Assembly (NCBI GenBank): GCA_028722305.1
Contig: JAQYHB010000011.1
Coordinates: forward strand, 1-64,000
From: Spirochaetales bacterium
GTDB taxonomy: Bacteria > Spirochaetota > Spirochaetia > Sphaerochaetales > Sphaerochaetaceae
Direction of reading: 5' to 3'
Length of the DNA: 64,000 nt
The notes under the pieces were generated by a model, which had not been told where the DNA came from, did not search any database, and was given only the letters and a program-made list of their open reading frames with translations. Below are positions 53,587 to 63,425 of this stretch, one piece after another; position 1 is the stretch's first letter; every line of letters starts with the position of its first letter. A program made the position numbers and the translations under genes.

Positions 53587-54267
53587 ATGGATACCTGCCA
53601 TCTTCATTGCTTCGAGCTGATTCCCTTATTCGACAGTCTTTCCTCAGAAAGAATCCAACATCTGGAAACTCACACGCGCAAAAAGCATTTCGTGAGAGAG
53701 CAGATGCTGTTCCACCAAGGAGCTCTCCTCGAAGGACTCTGGGTCATCCGCCATGGAAAGGTGAAACTGGCCGAATACGACGCATCGGGCAAGGAGCATA
53801 TCCAGGAAGTCGTCCACGACGGAGATGTGATCGGCGAACAACTGTTTCTGACAGGAGAAGCATGCTACCCCTTCTCCGCTGTCTGCCTTACCGAAGTCGA
53901 CGCCTGCCTGATTCCTGCCGGACCCTTCCGCAAGGAACTGGACGAGAACCCCGAGCTGATGCGAAGCGTAGCCCGCTCAGTCGGGGAAAAACTGGGCAAC
54001 GCCCGCCACCAGAACCTGATCCTCACGGAAAACGACGCCATGTCCCGCGTCGCCTTGTACATGCTCCAGCAGGACGAGCATTGCCTGAACCATGAAATTT
54101 CGCTCGGCATCGACGACATCGCGGCGATGATCAACCTCCGCAGGGAGACCGTCAGCCGCAAACTGGGAGAGCTTGTCAAGAAGGGAGTGATCCGCCGGCT
54201 CGGGCAGAACAAGCTCATGGTAGCCGACCGGAACGCCCTGACTGGCTACACGATGCTTGAAAGTTGA
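53587..54267 (+). CDS. Crp/Fnr-family transcriptional regulator
   Basis: 226 residues. The cyclic-nucleotide-binding fold runs from FDSLSSERIQHLE to about residue 115 (HGDVIGEQLFLTGEACYPF equivalent region). The helix-turn-helix is ISLGIDDIAAMINLRRETVS with recognition helix RRETVSRKLGEL, which carries the Arg/Glu and Ser-Arg expected for TTGAT-type sites. Two cysteines at the N-terminus (MDTCHLHCF) and others in the core could hold an iron-sulfur cluster, as in FNR, but the spacing is not the E. coli one. It sits 80 bp before pflB, whose promoter has a matching box. Confidence 0.9.
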   Translation: MDTCHLHCFELIPLFDSLSSERIQHLETHTRKKHFVREQMLFHQGALLEGLWVIRHGKVKLAEYDASGKEHIQEVVHDGDVIGEQLFLTGEACYPFSAVCLTEVDACLIPAGPFRKELDENPELMRSVARSVGEKLGNARHQNLILTENDAMSRVALYMLQQDEHCLNHEISLGIDDIAAMINLRRETVSRKLGELVKKGVIRRLGQNKLMVADRNALTGYTMLES

Positions 54268-54277
54268 TTCACGTCAA
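54264..54277. promoter_or_regulatory. FNR-like operator before pflB
   Basis: TTGATTCACGTCAA is one base off the FNR consensus TTGATnnnnATCAA. It overlaps the stop codon of the regulator gene. Its centre (54270.5) is 41.5 bp before the start point predicted from the -10 TATTGT (54300-54305), the classic activating position. Confidence 0.65.
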
Positions 54278-54347
54278 CGACCATCTTCCTCCTTCTTTGT
54301 ATTGTCGGTTCTGAAAGCAGGTGGAAACCTGCGAAGGAGACAACGAC

Positions 54348-56585
54348 ATGCAGGATGCATACAGAGGATTCAAAGGAAGATTCTGGAGAGAGGATATCGA
54401 TGTGCGGGACTTCATCCAGCACAACTACACGCCGTACTCGGGGGACGAGTCGTTCCTCGCGCCTCCGACCGATGCGACCGAAACACTTTGGAACAAGCTG
54501 CAGGAACTGCAGAAGGAGGAACGGGAAAAAGGCGGAGTGCTCGACATGGAGACCAAGGTGGTCAGCGGCATCACCGCCTACCCTGCCGCCTATCTGGACA
54601 AGGACAACGAACGGGTCGTCGGACTTCAGACCGACAAGCCGCTGAAACGGGCCTTCATGCCGTACGGCGGCATCAGGATGGCCGAGGAGGCTTGCGCAAC
54701 CTACGGCTACCAGCCTGACCCCCTGCTCCACAAGGTGTTCACGGAATACCACAAGACCCACAACCAGGCGGTGTTTGATGCGTACACACCGGAGATGCGC
54801 ATGGCACGCCACACCCATATCATCACCGGCCTCCCCGACACCTATGGAAGGGGGCGCATCGTCGGCGACTACCGCAGGGTCGCCCTGTACGGCATCGACC
54901 GGCTCATCGAGCGGAAGAAGTACGACCTCGCCAACTATGGTGATGGCACGATGACCGACGAGGTCATCCGCGGCAGGGAGGAGATTTCCGAGCAAATCCG
55001 CGCGCTCTCCCAGATCAAGGAGATGGCCAAGAGCTACAACTTCGACATCTCCCTTCCCGCGACCAACGCCAAAGAGGCCGTGCAATGGCTCTACTTCGGC
55101 TACCTGGCGGCAATCAAGAGCCAGAACGGCGCGGCCATGAGCGTCGGCAGGATCTCCACCTTCCTCGACATCTACATCAAGCGCGATCTTGACGAAGGAA
55201 CCCTGACGGAGGAGGAAGCGCAGGAACTGGTCGACCACCTCGTGCTGAAGCTCAGGATGGTCAAGTTCGCCCGCATCCCATCCTACAACGAGCTCTTCAG
55301 CGGCGACCCGGTATGGGCCACACTGGAGGTCGCAGGCATGGGCATGGACGGCAGGAACATGGTCACCAAAAACGACTTCAGGTTCCTCCATACGCTGGAG
55401 AACATGGGACCGAGCCCCGAGCCCAACCTGACGGTCCTCTATTCCTCCCGCCTTCCCTATGCCTTCAAGCGGTACGCCAGCGCCATCAGCGTGAAGACCA
55501 GCTCGATCCAGTACGAGAACGACGATGTGATGCGCCCCGTCTGGGGTGACGACTACTCGATCTGCTGCTGTGTCAGCGCCACGCAGACCGGCAAGGAGAT
55601 GCAGTTCTTCGGGGCCCGCGCCAACCTGGCCAAATGCCTTCTGTACGCGATCAACGGCGGTTTCGACGAAAAGGACCTGGTACAGGCCGGACCGGAGATC
55701 AAGCCGATCACCGGCGAGTACCTGCAGTGGGACGAGGTCACGCACAAGTTCGACATCATGATGGACTGGCTGGCGGGGCTGTACGTCAATACGCTGAATG
55801 TCATCCAGTACATGCATGACCGCTACTACTATGAGGCGGCAGAAATGGCCTTGATCGATACCAACGTGCGCCGCACCTTCGCCACAGGAATCGCCGGATT
55901 CAGCCATGTGGTCGACTCCCTTTCCGCCATCAAGTACGCCAAAGTCAAGGTGGTACGAGACAAAACGGGGCTCGCCGTCGGATACGACGTCGAAGGCGAA
56001 TTCCCACGCTACGGCAATGACGACGACCGTGCGGACGACATCGCAGTCTGGCTGCTCAAGACCTTCATCACGAAGATCAAGAAGCACCATACCTACCGCG
56101 ATAGCGAGGCGACCACCTCGATCCTCACGATCACGAGCAACGTGGTCTACGGAAAGAGGACGGGCGCGATGCCGGACGGCAGAGCGGCCTGGACCCCCTT
56201 CAGCCCCGGAGCGAACCCCGCCTATGGCGCCGAGAAGAACGGCCTGCTGGCAAGTCTCAACTCCACGGCGAAACTGCCCTACGTGTACGCCTTGGATGGC
56301 ATCAGCAACACGCAGACGATCAATCCCGAGGCCCTCGGCCATAGCGATGAGGAGCGATGCGGGAACCTGGTCAGGATCCTGGACGGGTACTTCGACCAGG
56401 GAGCCCACCACCTGAACGTCAACATCTTCGGCGTGGAAAAACTCAAGGACGCCATGGAGCATCCCGAAAAACCGGAATACGCGAATTTCACCATCCGGGT
56501 TTCCGGCTACGCGGTGAAGTTCATCGACTTGACCCGCGAGCAGCAGTTGGATGTCATCAGCCGCTCCGCTCACAAGGAGATGTGA
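54348..56585 (+). CDS. pflB: Formate acetyltransferase (pyruvate formate-lyase)
   Basis: 745 residues. The active-site cysteines are in [14 protein letters not shown] and the glycyl radical site is [11 protein letters not shown] about 25 residues from the end. It cleaves pyruvate with CoA to acetyl-CoA and formate without oxygen. ATG 54348 has AAGGAG upstream; an in-frame ATG at 54321 precedes that site and is rejected. The predicted transcript starts near 54312 under FNR-like control. The activase gene follows after 1 nt. Confidence 0.97.
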   Translation: MQDAYRGFKGRFWREDIDVRDFIQHNYTPYSGDESFLAPPTDATETLWNKLQELQKEEREKGGVLDMETKVVSGITAYPAAYLDKDNERVVGLQTDKPLKRAFMPYGGIRMAEEACATYGYQPDPLLHKVFTEYHKTHNQAVFDAYTPEMRMARHTHIITGLPDTYGRGRIVGDYRRVALYGIDRLIERKKYDLANYGDGTMTDEVIRGREEISEQIRALSQIKEMAKSYNFDISLPATNAKEAVQWLYFGYLAAIKSQNGAAMSVGRISTFLDIYIKRDLDEGTLTEEEAQELVDHLVLKLRMVKFARIPSYNELFSGDPVWATLEVAGMGMDGRNMVTKNDFRFLHTLENMGPSPEPNLTVLYSSRLPYAFKRYASAISVKTSSIQYENDDVMRPVWGDDYSICCCVSATQTGKEMQFFGARANLAKCLLYAINGGFDEKDLVQAGPEIKPITGEYLQWDEVTHKFDIMMDWLAGLYVNTLNVIQYMHDRYYYEAAEMALIDTNVRRTFATGIAGFSHVVDSLSAIKYAKVKVVRDKTGLAVGYDVEGEFPRYGNDDDRADDIAVWLLKTFITKIKKHHTYRDSEATTSILTITSNVVYGKRTGAMPDGRAAWTPFSPGANPAYGAEKNGLLASLNSTAKLPYVYALDGISNTQTINPEALGHSDEERCGNLVRILDGYFDQGAHHLNVNIFGVEKLKDAMEHPEKPEYANFTIRVSGYAVKFIDLTREQQLDVISRSAHKEM

Positions 56586-56586
56586 A

Positions 56587-57357
56587 ATGCTCAAAGCCTA
56601 TGTCCATTCGACGGAGTCCTTCGGCTCCGTCGACGGACCGGGTGTCCGGTTCGTCATCTTCCTTCAAGGCTGCCACATGCGCTGCCGCTACTGCCACAAC
56701 CCTGAGACTTGGAAAACAGGCGTTGGTAACGAGTTCACTGCCGACGAGTTGCTCGCGAAGGCTGTCCGCTACCGCCCGTATTGGGGCGAAAAAGGCGGCA
56801 TCACCGTCAGTGGAGGCGAGCCGCTCTTGCAGTTGCCGTTCCTCGTGGAACTGTTCTCCAAGGCGAAGGCCATGGGAATCTCGACCTGCCTCGACACCTC
56901 GGGACAGCCATTCACCAAGAAAGGTCCCTTCTGGGACCAGTTCCAGGAACTGATGCGCTATACGGACCTCGTGCTTCTCGATATCAAGCACATCGACGAC
57001 AGGGAGCATATGAAGCTCACCGGCTGGTCGAACAAGACGATACTGGAGATGGCACGGACGCTGGATGGGATGCATGTGCCAGTCTGGGTCCGCCACGTGC
57101 TGGTACCCGGCGTCACCGACAAGGACGAGTGGCTCACGCGACTAGCGGCCTTCACCTCGACCCTCACCAACGTGGAGAGGATCGAAGTGCTTCCCTACCA
57201 TACGATGGGAACCTACAAATGGGAAAAGCTGGGCATCCCCTATACACTCAAGGGGGTGCAACCACCCACCAGAGAGCGGGTGGAACACGCCGACGCGGTG
57301 CTCCATGGAAAGGAAACAACCGAGGAAAGCGCGAAGGCCGTTCCTACCGTCGCCTAG
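56587..57357 (+). CDS. pflA: Pyruvate formate-lyase-activating enzyme
   Basis: 256 residues. LQGCHMRCRYCHNPETW holds the CxxxCxxC radical SAM cluster, and GGITVSGGEPLLQLPFLVEL the SAM-binding GGE. It installs the glycyl radical in PflB. The C-terminal IEVLPYHTMGTYKWEKLGI is typical. AAGGAG at 56575-56580 serves the start. The TAG stop lies in CTAG, which also supplies the stop of the convergent mgtC gene. Confidence 0.97.
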   Translation: MLKAYVHSTESFGSVDGPGVRFVIFLQGCHMRCRYCHNPETWKTGVGNEFTADELLAKAVRYRPYWGEKGGITVSGGEPLLQLPFLVELFSKAKAMGISTCLDTSGQPFTKKGPFWDQFQELMRYTDLVLLDIKHIDDREHMKLTGWSNKTILEMARTLDGMHVPVWVRHVLVPGVTDKDEWLTRLAAFTSTLTNVERIEVLPYHTMGTYKWEKLGIPYTLKGVQPPTRERVEHADAVLHGKETTEESAKAVPTVA

Positions 57358-58061
57358 ATCTCCTCGATCATCATGATGCCGGGATAGGTGGAAAAACTGT
57401 CGATTACCGCCTCGTGGTTGACGCGCTTCTTCAGGTTCAAGGTGATGTAGGTGGCGATTTCCTTGTTCAACCCGGTCTTGTCCATCTCGAAATCGACGAT
57501 GACAAAACCGTTGGCCTTCATCTTCTGCATGAAGACACGGAAGAACTGGAAGGACTCGAAGACGATGAACAGCCGGATCTCGCCCATATGGGAGAAGAAG
57601 CGGTTCTCCCAGGTGTCCAGCACCGTCATGACCAGGAACATCAATACCCAGACAATCAGCGCCCCATAGAGGAAACCGGCGCCCATGGCCAGCCCCATGC
57701 AGGCGGATGCCCAGAGACCAGCCGCCGTGGTGATTCCCTTGACCTGCTTGAAACCGTTGAACATGATGGTGCCCGCGCCGATGAAGCCGATGCCGCTGAT
57801 TACCTGTGCGCCCAGACGGGAAAGGTCGGTGTATCCGTCTGCCACATAGTCCTTCAGATACTGGCTTGTCATCATAGTAAGCGCCGCGCCAAGGGAAACG
57901 ATGATGTAGGTGCGGATACCCGCGCCCCGGCGCTTGGCGGTCCGTTCCCAGCCCAAGGTTCCCGAGAAAAGCACCACCAGCAAGAGCCTGACGGGAATAT
58001 TGATGACAGTGAGCGATGTCATGTCCAGCTTGGCAAGCAAATCAATTGCTTCCTGCTCCAT
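57354..58061 (-). CDS. MgtC/SapB-family membrane protein
   Basis: 235 residues from ATG 58061 with AAGGAG upstream. The membrane domain has the family core WERTAKRRGAGIRTYIIVSL, QVISGIGFIGAGTIMF and GLWASACMGLAMGAG. A soluble C-terminal domain of about 80 residues (ACT-like) follows. Members have been linked to magnesium limitation and virulence in other bacteria, and many are of unknown role. Its stop shares CTAG with pflA. Confidence 0.92.
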   Translation of the reverse strand: MEQEAIDLLAKLDMTSLTVINIPVRLLLVVLFSGTLGWERTAKRRGAGIRTYIIVSLGAALTMMTSQYLKDYVADGYTDLSRLGAQVISGIGFIGAGTIMFNGFKQVKGITTAAGLWASACMGLAMGAGFLYGALIVWVLMFLVMTVLDTWENRFFSHMGEIRLFIVFESFQFFRVFMQKMKANGFVIVDFEMDKTGLNKEIATYITLNLKKRVNHEAVIDSFSTYPGIMMIEEI

Positions 58062-58176
58062 TCGACCAATCTCCTTACAAACGCGAAGCAACGACATGCA
58101 GTCGCCAATCGCTGATATGAGTTAGTTATTTTATCTCTTTTTCCCAAGGTGTCAAGGAAAACCGCCACATCCAGGG

Positions 58177-58210
58177 AAAAAGAATGCGGGATGGACGCAT
58201 CCACCCCGCA
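58177..58210 (-). terminator. Terminator of the serA-serC-lrp operon
   Basis: On the minus strand an 11-bp stem (58200-58210 with 58185-58195, one G-U pair), a 4-nt loop and then TTCTTTTT. Confidence 0.85.
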
Positions 58211-58232
58211 CCCTCTCCCAAGACGCTTTCCG

Positions 58233-58691
58233 CTACAGATTGTAGTTGAGCCAGTAGTTGTACGACTGGTAGACCACGAAGGTCTCCACTTCGCTGACCC
58301 CCTGGACCAAATCAAGCTCTTCCTTGAAGAAATCCAACAGGCTCAGCCCTTTCTCCTCGGAAAGCAGCACCTGGACGATCAAGTCGAATCGGCCGGTGAC
58401 CACGACCACGTTCATGACGCCACGCAACTTCAGGAACTCCTTCGCCTTCGACTCCAGGTCCATCGTGTTGAGCTTGACGCCCATGATTACCAGCTGGGAA
58501 CCCGGAAGCATCTCCGGGTTGACCAGGCTGGTGATCTGCATCGTGCCATCCTCCGTCAGTTTCGCCACGCGGGTCCGGACGGTATTCTCCGTGATGCCGA
58601 GCTCGTTCGAAATCGCGGAGAACGGTTTTCGTCCGTCACCGGAAAGCTGCTTGACAATGGCGCGGTTTGTCGCATCCATTTTTGTTTTCAT
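58233..58691 (-). CDS. Lrp/AsnC-family transcriptional regulator
   Basis: 152 residues. The N-terminal helix-turn-helix is PFSAISNELGITENTVRTRV. The RAM ligand-binding domain follows (MNVVVVTGRFDLIVQVL, VQGVSEVETFVVYQSYNYW). It is the last gene of the serA-serC operon; its ATG overlaps the serC stop as TGATG. Feedback control of serine synthesis or related amino-acid genes is a fair guess. The ligand is not known. Confidence 0.92.
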   Translation of the reverse strand: MKTKMDATNRAIVKQLSGDGRKPFSAISNELGITENTVRTRVAKLTEDGTMQITSLVNPEMLPGSQLVIMGVKLNTMDLESKAKEFLKLRGVMNVVVVTGRFDLIVQVLLSEEKGLSLLDFFKEELDLVQGVSEVETFVVYQSYNYWLNYNL

Positions 58692-59779
58692 CAGCCATTC
58701 TTCCTTTCGAATTCTTTCATGAAGTCACACAGATCGATGACGTCCTGCTTCGGGCACGCGTTGTACAGGCTCGCGCGCAGACCACCGACGGAGCGATGGC
58801 CCTTCAGGCCAAGGAATCCGGCCGCGGTGGCTTCGGAGACAAACTTCTTCTCCAGATCCTCGCTGGGCAGACGGAAGACGATGTTCATGCGGCTACGGAA
58901 CCGTTTGTCCACCGGGCTGAGGAAGAAATCGCTGGAATCAATCACGTCATAGACCATGGAACTCTTCTCAATGGCGTTTTTCTCCATCTGCTCGACCCCA
59001 CCGTTCTTCTTGATCCAGTCCATCATCAGCTTGACGCCCCAGATGGAGAAGACAGGCGGCGTGTTGTACAACCCTTCCTTCTTGGCGTGAAGGGCGTAGT
59101 CCATGTAGGCGGTCAGGTTGGGCCTCTGTCTCTCGAGCAGGGACTTCTTGATGATGATAAGCACGGCGCCGGCAGGTCCGAGGTTCTTCTGGACGCCGCC
59201 GTAGATCATCGAAAAACGCTCCACGGGTACCGGACGGGAGAAGTAATCGCTGGACATGTCGCAGATCATCGGGACCGGCTCCTTATAGTCGGGGAAGGAC
59301 TGCCACTCGATGCCGCCGATCGTCTCGTTGGCGCAGAGGTAGAGATAGCTGCTCTTTGGCGAGGAAGGCTTTACGCTCTTCGGATCGGGAAGCGTGGTGA
59401 ACTTGCTTTCGGTGCCGTCGAAGTAGAGGTTGACCTTGCCAATCTTCTCTGCGTCCTCCACCGCCTTGTTGGACCAGGTTCCACTCTTGATGTAATCGGC
59501 GACGGTTCCCGGCTTCAGGAAAGCGTTCGGAATCATCGTGAACTGCAACGTCGCGCCGCCACCAAGGAAGAAGACCTCGTAGTCGTCAGGGACATGATAG
59601 AGCTGGCGGATGGAGCCGAGGCATTCGTTGTACATTTCCTCGAACATGCCTCCACGATGGCTGGTCTCGATCATCGAGACGCCGTTGCCATGATAGTCTA
59701 CGATATTGTCCCTCATCTCCTCCAGGACTTCCATCGGAAGTACACAGGGGCCAGCGAAAAAGATTTTCTTGCGTGCCAT
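58691..59779 (-). CDS. serC: Phosphoserine aminotransferase
   Basis: 362 residues. It transfers the amino group from glutamate to 3-phosphohydroxypyruvate with PLP. Conserved parts: FFAGPCVLPMEVLEEMRDN, YEVFFLGGGATLQFTMIPN, ICDMSSDYFSRPV, and the PLP-binding Lys in YGGVQKNLGPAGA. It starts 1 nt after serA. The sequence is full length. Confidence 0.96.
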   Translation of the reverse strand: MARKKIFFAGPCVLPMEVLEEMRDNIVDYHGNGVSMIETSHRGGMFEEMYNECLGSIRQLYHVPDDYEVFFLGGGATLQFTMIPNAFLKPGTVADYIKSGTWSNKAVEDAEKIGKVNLYFDGTESKFTTLPDPKSVKPSSPKSSYLYLCANETIGGIEWQSFPDYKEPVPMICDMSSDYFSRPVPVERFSMIYGGVQKNLGPAGAVLIIIKKSLLERQRPNLTAYMDYALHAKKEGLYNTPPVFSIWGVKLMMDWIKKNGGVEQMEKNAIEKSSMVYDVIDSSDFFLSPVDKRFRSRMNIVFRLPSEDLEKKFVSEATAAGFLGLKGHRSVGGLRASLYNACPKQDVIDLCDFMKEFERKNG

Positions 59780-59780
59780 A

Positions 59781-60665
59781 TCAAAATGCTCCTTTTTGTT
59801 TCAGTTCATCCAGAATCTCGACCGTCTCGCTTCCGATGCGCAACAGGTTCTCCACGCTGTTGGCTCCCACGTGCGGGGTCAAGGTCACATGCTCTTCCCT
59901 GATGATCGGATCATCAGCCTCTGGCGGGTCATGCGGCCAGACGTCGGTGCAGTACCAGGACACCTTCCCGCTCTCCAGCATTTTTACCATGTCGGCCTCG
60001 TCGACCACCAGCGCGCGGCAGGTATTGATGACCACTGGGCTCTTCTTGCAGTGGGAAATCAGCTTTTCTCCCACCATGCCTTTGGTCTCGTCGGTAAGGG
60101 GCATGTGCAGGGAGATGTAGTCGGCATCCGCCACCGCCTCTTCCGGACTGGCCTTCATCTCGGCGACCGGACTGGACTTCACATACTTGTCGTAGGCGAC
60201 AACCTTCATGCCGAAAGCCTTGGCGCGGATGGCGACCTCGCTGGCGATATGGCCGATGCCGAACAGGCAGAGCGTCTTGCCGTACAGCTCGCTCCTCTTT
60301 TCCTTCTTCAGCCACTGGCCGCCCTTCATTCCCTCATGGTAGCGGACAATGTGGTTCGGCGTGCTGAGCATCAGGGCAAACGCCAACTCCGCGACAGCAA
60401 TCGCGCTGGATTTCGGGGTGTTATGTACGATAATCCCCTTTTCCTTCGCGTAGGCCTTGTCGATGTTGTCGGTACCTACTCCGCCACGGATGATCACCTT
60501 CAGGTTCGGCGCCTGGTCGATCCACTCCTTGGTGCACTTCGTCTTGGAACGCACAAGGGCGATGGTGGCTTCAGCGAGTCGACTGTTGTCGCTCGTGACC
60601 TCTCCGAACCGAGCTAGCTTCTCCGGCATGGAGGCATCAAACGCATCACAAATGAGAATGAGCAT
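59781..60665 (-). CDS. serA: D-3-phosphoglycerate dehydrogenase, short form
   Basis: 294 residues, the compact type without ACT or intervening domain, so it should lack the usual serine feedback site. NAD-binding loop TLCLFGIGHIASEVAIRAKA, catalytic Arg in INTCRALVVDEADMV, and His in TLTPHVGANSVENL. The reaction is the first step of serine synthesis. The operon order serA-serC-lrp is complete except for serB. GAAGGAG precedes the ATG. Confidence 0.93.
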   Translation of the reverse strand: MLILICDAFDASMPEKLARFGEVTSDNSRLAEATIALVRSKTKCTKEWIDQAPNLKVIIRGGVGTDNIDKAYAKEKGIIVHNTPKSSAIAVAELAFALMLSTPNHIVRYHEGMKGGQWLKKEKRSELYGKTLCLFGIGHIASEVAIRAKAFGMKVVAYDKYVKSSPVAEMKASPEEAVADADYISLHMPLTDETKGMVGEKLISHCKKSPVVINTCRALVVDEADMVKMLESGKVSWYCTDVWPHDPPEADDPIIREEHVTLTPHVGANSVENLLRIGSETVEILDELKQKGAF

Positions 60666-60697
60666 ACAAACTCTCCTTCAGGTCATAGGCTACCCTC

Positions 60698-60726
60698 AGT
60701 ATGGGACAGCTTCGCCTTTCCGTCAA
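60698..60726 (-). promoter_or_regulatory. Promoter of serA-serC-lrp
   Basis: Minus-strand TTGACG (60721-60726), 17-bp spacer, CATACT (60698-60703). The AT-rich stretch upstream (60727-60800) would suit Lrp binding. Confidence 0.65.
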
Positions 60727-60945
60727 ATTATTTCATTTCATTTTGATGATTATTGCAAATTTCTTTGATTTTCTGCGGTATAAGAAAGTTTTTTTGAACA
60801 AGAACAAAGAGAAAAGAAAATTTTGAGGTATTCTGTAGTCGGGTGTCTTTCAGCAGGAAACCATGACCTATCTGACGGATCGGCACAGGTGAATCCCGAG
60901 TCTCTGCAGGTCGCGTCGAATAAACCTGTCGGCAACTCCGGACAA

Positions 60946-60973
60946 ATAAAAAAGCCCGACTTTCCAGTCAGGC
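60946..60973 (-). terminator. Terminator of rpsU
   Basis: Minus-strand GCCTGACT (60966-60973) and AGTCGGGC (60954-60961) with a 4-nt loop, then TTTTTTATT, 9 nt after the stop. The 60727-60945 stretch otherwise holds no gene. Confidence 0.85.
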
Positions 60974-60981
60974 CTTCGAAC

Positions 60982-61191
60982 TTAGTAGTTCTTGGAAGAA
61001 TGCATCTTCCGAACCTTTTTCATCTGCTTCCGTGCGTTCGCTTTGTTCTCACGGTTCTTGATGGTGGAGGGCTTTTCGTAGTATTCGCGCTTTTTCCACT
61101 CGCGGATGATGCCTTCTTTCTCGACCATTCTCTTGAAGCGCTTGATCGATTTCTCCAAAGGCTCCTGCTCGTCAACTTTGACAAATGCCAT
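60982..61191 (-). CDS. rpsU: Ribosomal protein bS21
   Basis: 69 residues, very basic: [20 protein letters not shown], then [20 protein letters not shown] and a Lys/Arg tail. It belongs to the 30S platform near the anti-Shine-Dalgarno end. GGGAGGTGAGAGGA precedes ATG 61191, so an upstream in-frame ATG at 61233 is not used. It lies downstream of recJ, a neighbourhood seen with several DNA or translation genes. A terminator follows at once. Confidence 0.96.
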   Translation of the reverse strand: MAFVKVDEQEPLEKSIKRFKRMVEKEGIIREWKKREYYEKPSTIKNRENKANARKQMKKVRKMHSSKNY

Positions 61192-61266
61192 ATTCCTCTC
61201 ACCTCCCTTCCCAGTGCCTGGGTCTGGACTCAACAGCGTTCACTCTACGGAAAAAGGGGCGTGGTG

Positions 61267-63399
61267 TCAAGAACTCCGCTTGCAGTCGATGACAATCAGC
61301 TGCAGGGTCGACTCCTGACGGAAGTAGTTGCGGCTCATGCGGAAGGCCACATCCACCATATCCCCCAGCGCGAACTCCGAATTGACCTTCCCTGCCGCGT
61401 TCCAGTAGACCGCCGGCCACTTGTAGGAACCGTACTCCAGCGTGAACTTCACATGCTGGGCAGAGCCGGCGTGGCTGTTCAGGATCTTCAGGTCGCTGAT
61501 ACGGGCACCCTCGATGGCAAAGACCACCTGGCCATTCTGCTCTCCATAGGGCTCGAAGAACTCCACCTTGCGGATCAGCTCCGGCGTCAAGTAGTTGGCA
61601 GGCAGCGAGCAGTCGATATCGATGCTTTCCTCTTCCGAATTCCCGATATCCATCGAGTCGATCTCATCGACGATGCGGCGCTTCAGCTCCTCGAGATTGC
61701 TCTTCTCCATGGAGAATCCGCCGGCGCAGGCATGGCCGCCGAAGTCCTGGAACAGGTCGCCGAACCGGGAAAGGAAGTCACGGCAGTTGAAGTTCTGCGG
61801 AGAACGGATCGAGCCGCTGATGCGGTCCCCACCTACGGTCGCCAGCACCATGGAGGGAACGTCGAACTGCTTCAGCAGCCGCGAGGCCATCAACCCCGTC
61901 ATCCCCCTGCTCACCTGCGCATCCTCGACCAGAACGATCTTCGAGCCGGAGCGCTCGAAACTATCCTTGGCAATCGGAAGAATCCTGCTCCACGAATCCT
62001 CTCCCAGTTTCTGCCGTTGCTTGTTCAGCTCAAGGAGCTGGGTGGCGTAGCCTTGGGCAGTAGGGATATCCTTACTCAGCAGCATCTGGAGCGCGATCTC
62101 AGGCTTGCCCATGCGCCCCGCGGAGTTGATCACCGGTGTCAGATACCAGGAAATATCCAGGCTGGCCAGCGGCCGGCCCGCCAGTTTCTGCATGGAGAGC
62201 AACGGCTGCAGGCTGGGCCTGCTTCCGCTCTCGATAACCTTCAGCCCCCTGCGGACCAGGATGCGGTTCTCGTTGACCATCGGCATCAGATCCGCCACCG
62301 TCCCGATGGCGACCAGATCAAGAATCGAGTCGTACCCACTGTCCAGCTCGGGATACTTCTTCATGACGAAGGCATTGAACAGGCCAATCAGGGTTGACAG
62401 CTCGCCGTTTCCATCCTCACTGTACTTGCCACTCCTGCTCTTCGTGCTCAGGGTGAAGAGGCTCTGGCCCTTGATCATCGGAAGCGCCTGCTCCATCTGC
62501 GGCCGCATGTCGACCAAATGGATATCGACCGAATTGCCGAATGCGGCGCGGAGTTGGTTCTGCTCGACTTGGGCGTCGATGACGAGGATCGGGAGTCCCC
62601 CGGAGAGGAACTTCGCGGACTGGCTGGTGGACAGGTCCATCACCCCGGGGTTGATTTCCTCAAAGAGACGGTCCTCCTCCATGAAGTTCTCCATCTTCAC
62701 CGCGCTGATGACGATGGTGTCGCTCTTCCCCGGCTGCGCGTGCAGCAGGATGTAGGGCTCATGGTAGAAATCGGTCTTGGCGAAGCGGAGCGCCCAGATC
62801 ACCTTTGCGACGACGCCACAGGCAGCCAGGTGCTCGAACGGATAACCGCATCCCTCGACCTTCGGGTCGATGATGGCCATGGCTGGTGGCAGCTGGTCGT
62901 CGGAAAGATGGTGGTCGAAGACCAACGTATCGATTCCAAGCTCACGCGCCTTGGCAGTCTCCTGGAAGCTGGAAATACCACAGTCGACGGTGACAATCAG
63001 CGTCACCCCGTCACGGTGCGCCTCGTCAATCCCTTCCAAGGTCAGACCATAGGGCTCATCCCCCTCGGGGAGGCGGTAGTCGACCCTGCCGCCAATCCTC
63101 TGCAGCTCGCTTACCAAAAGCGTCGTGCTGGTAATACCATCCACATCCCGGTCACCGAAGACACGAATCAATTCCTTGCCCTCGACCGCCTCCCAGATAC
63201 GGTCGACCGCCGTCTCCATATCATCGAACAGGAACGGGTTGTGGAGAAAGGAAAGCCCGTTCTCCACATAGAATTTGACCTGCTCGCGATCCTCGATGCC
63301 CCTGCGGACCATAATGGAGGCTGTGAGCAGGTCGAGACCGAACTGCTCATGAAGCCTCCGTACCTTCTGGGAAGGTATCGGGCGCTTGTTCCATTTCAT
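61267..63399 (-). CDS. recJ: Single-stranded-DNA exonuclease RecJ
   Basis: 710 residues. The DHH phosphoesterase motifs are FGDRDVDGITSTTLLVSEL (motif I), LIVTVDCGISSF (motif II), TLVFDHHLSDDQLPPAMAII (DHH, motif III) and AACGVVAKVIWAL. The DHHA1 domain includes FQDFGGHACAGGFSME. The C-terminal OB-like domain follows. It degrades single-stranded DNA 5' to 3' in recombination and repair. It starts 26 nt after the recO stop, so the two repair genes are probably co-transcribed. Confidence 0.94.
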   Translation of the reverse strand: MKWNKRPIPSQKVRRLHEQFGLDLLTASIMVRRGIEDREQVKFYVENGLSFLHNPFLFDDMETAVDRIWEAVEGKELIRVFGDRDVDGITSTTLLVSELQRIGGRVDYRLPEGDEPYGLTLEGIDEAHRDGVTLIVTVDCGISSFQETAKARELGIDTLVFDHHLSDDQLPPAMAIIDPKVEGCGYPFEHLAACGVVAKVIWALRFAKTDFYHEPYILLHAQPGKSDTIVISAVKMENFMEEDRLFEEINPGVMDLSTSQSAKFLSGGLPILVIDAQVEQNQLRAAFGNSVDIHLVDMRPQMEQALPMIKGQSLFTLSTKSRSGKYSEDGNGELSTLIGLFNAFVMKKYPELDSGYDSILDLVAIGTVADLMPMVNENRILVRRGLKVIESGSRPSLQPLLSMQKLAGRPLASLDISWYLTPVINSAGRMGKPEIALQMLLSKDIPTAQGYATQLLELNKQRQKLGEDSWSRILPIAKDSFERSGSKIVLVEDAQVSRGMTGLMASRLLKQFDVPSMVLATVGGDRISGSIRSPQNFNCRDFLSRFGDLFQDFGGHACAGGFSMEKSNLEELKRRIVDEIDSMDIGNSEEESIDIDCSLPANYLTPELIRKVEFFEPYGEQNGQVVFAIEGARISDLKILNSHAGSAQHVKFTLEYGSYKWPAVYWNAAGKVNSEFALGDMVDVAFRMSRNYFRQESTLQLIVIDCKRSS

Positions 63400-63425
63400 G
63401 TTTAAAAACCTTCAATATATAAGAT

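Noticed and set aside
54246-56594. A 782-codon open frame on the minus strand across pflB
   Set aside because: It mirrors the high-GC codon pattern of pflB, has no family resemblance or ribosome-binding site, and pflB is certain.
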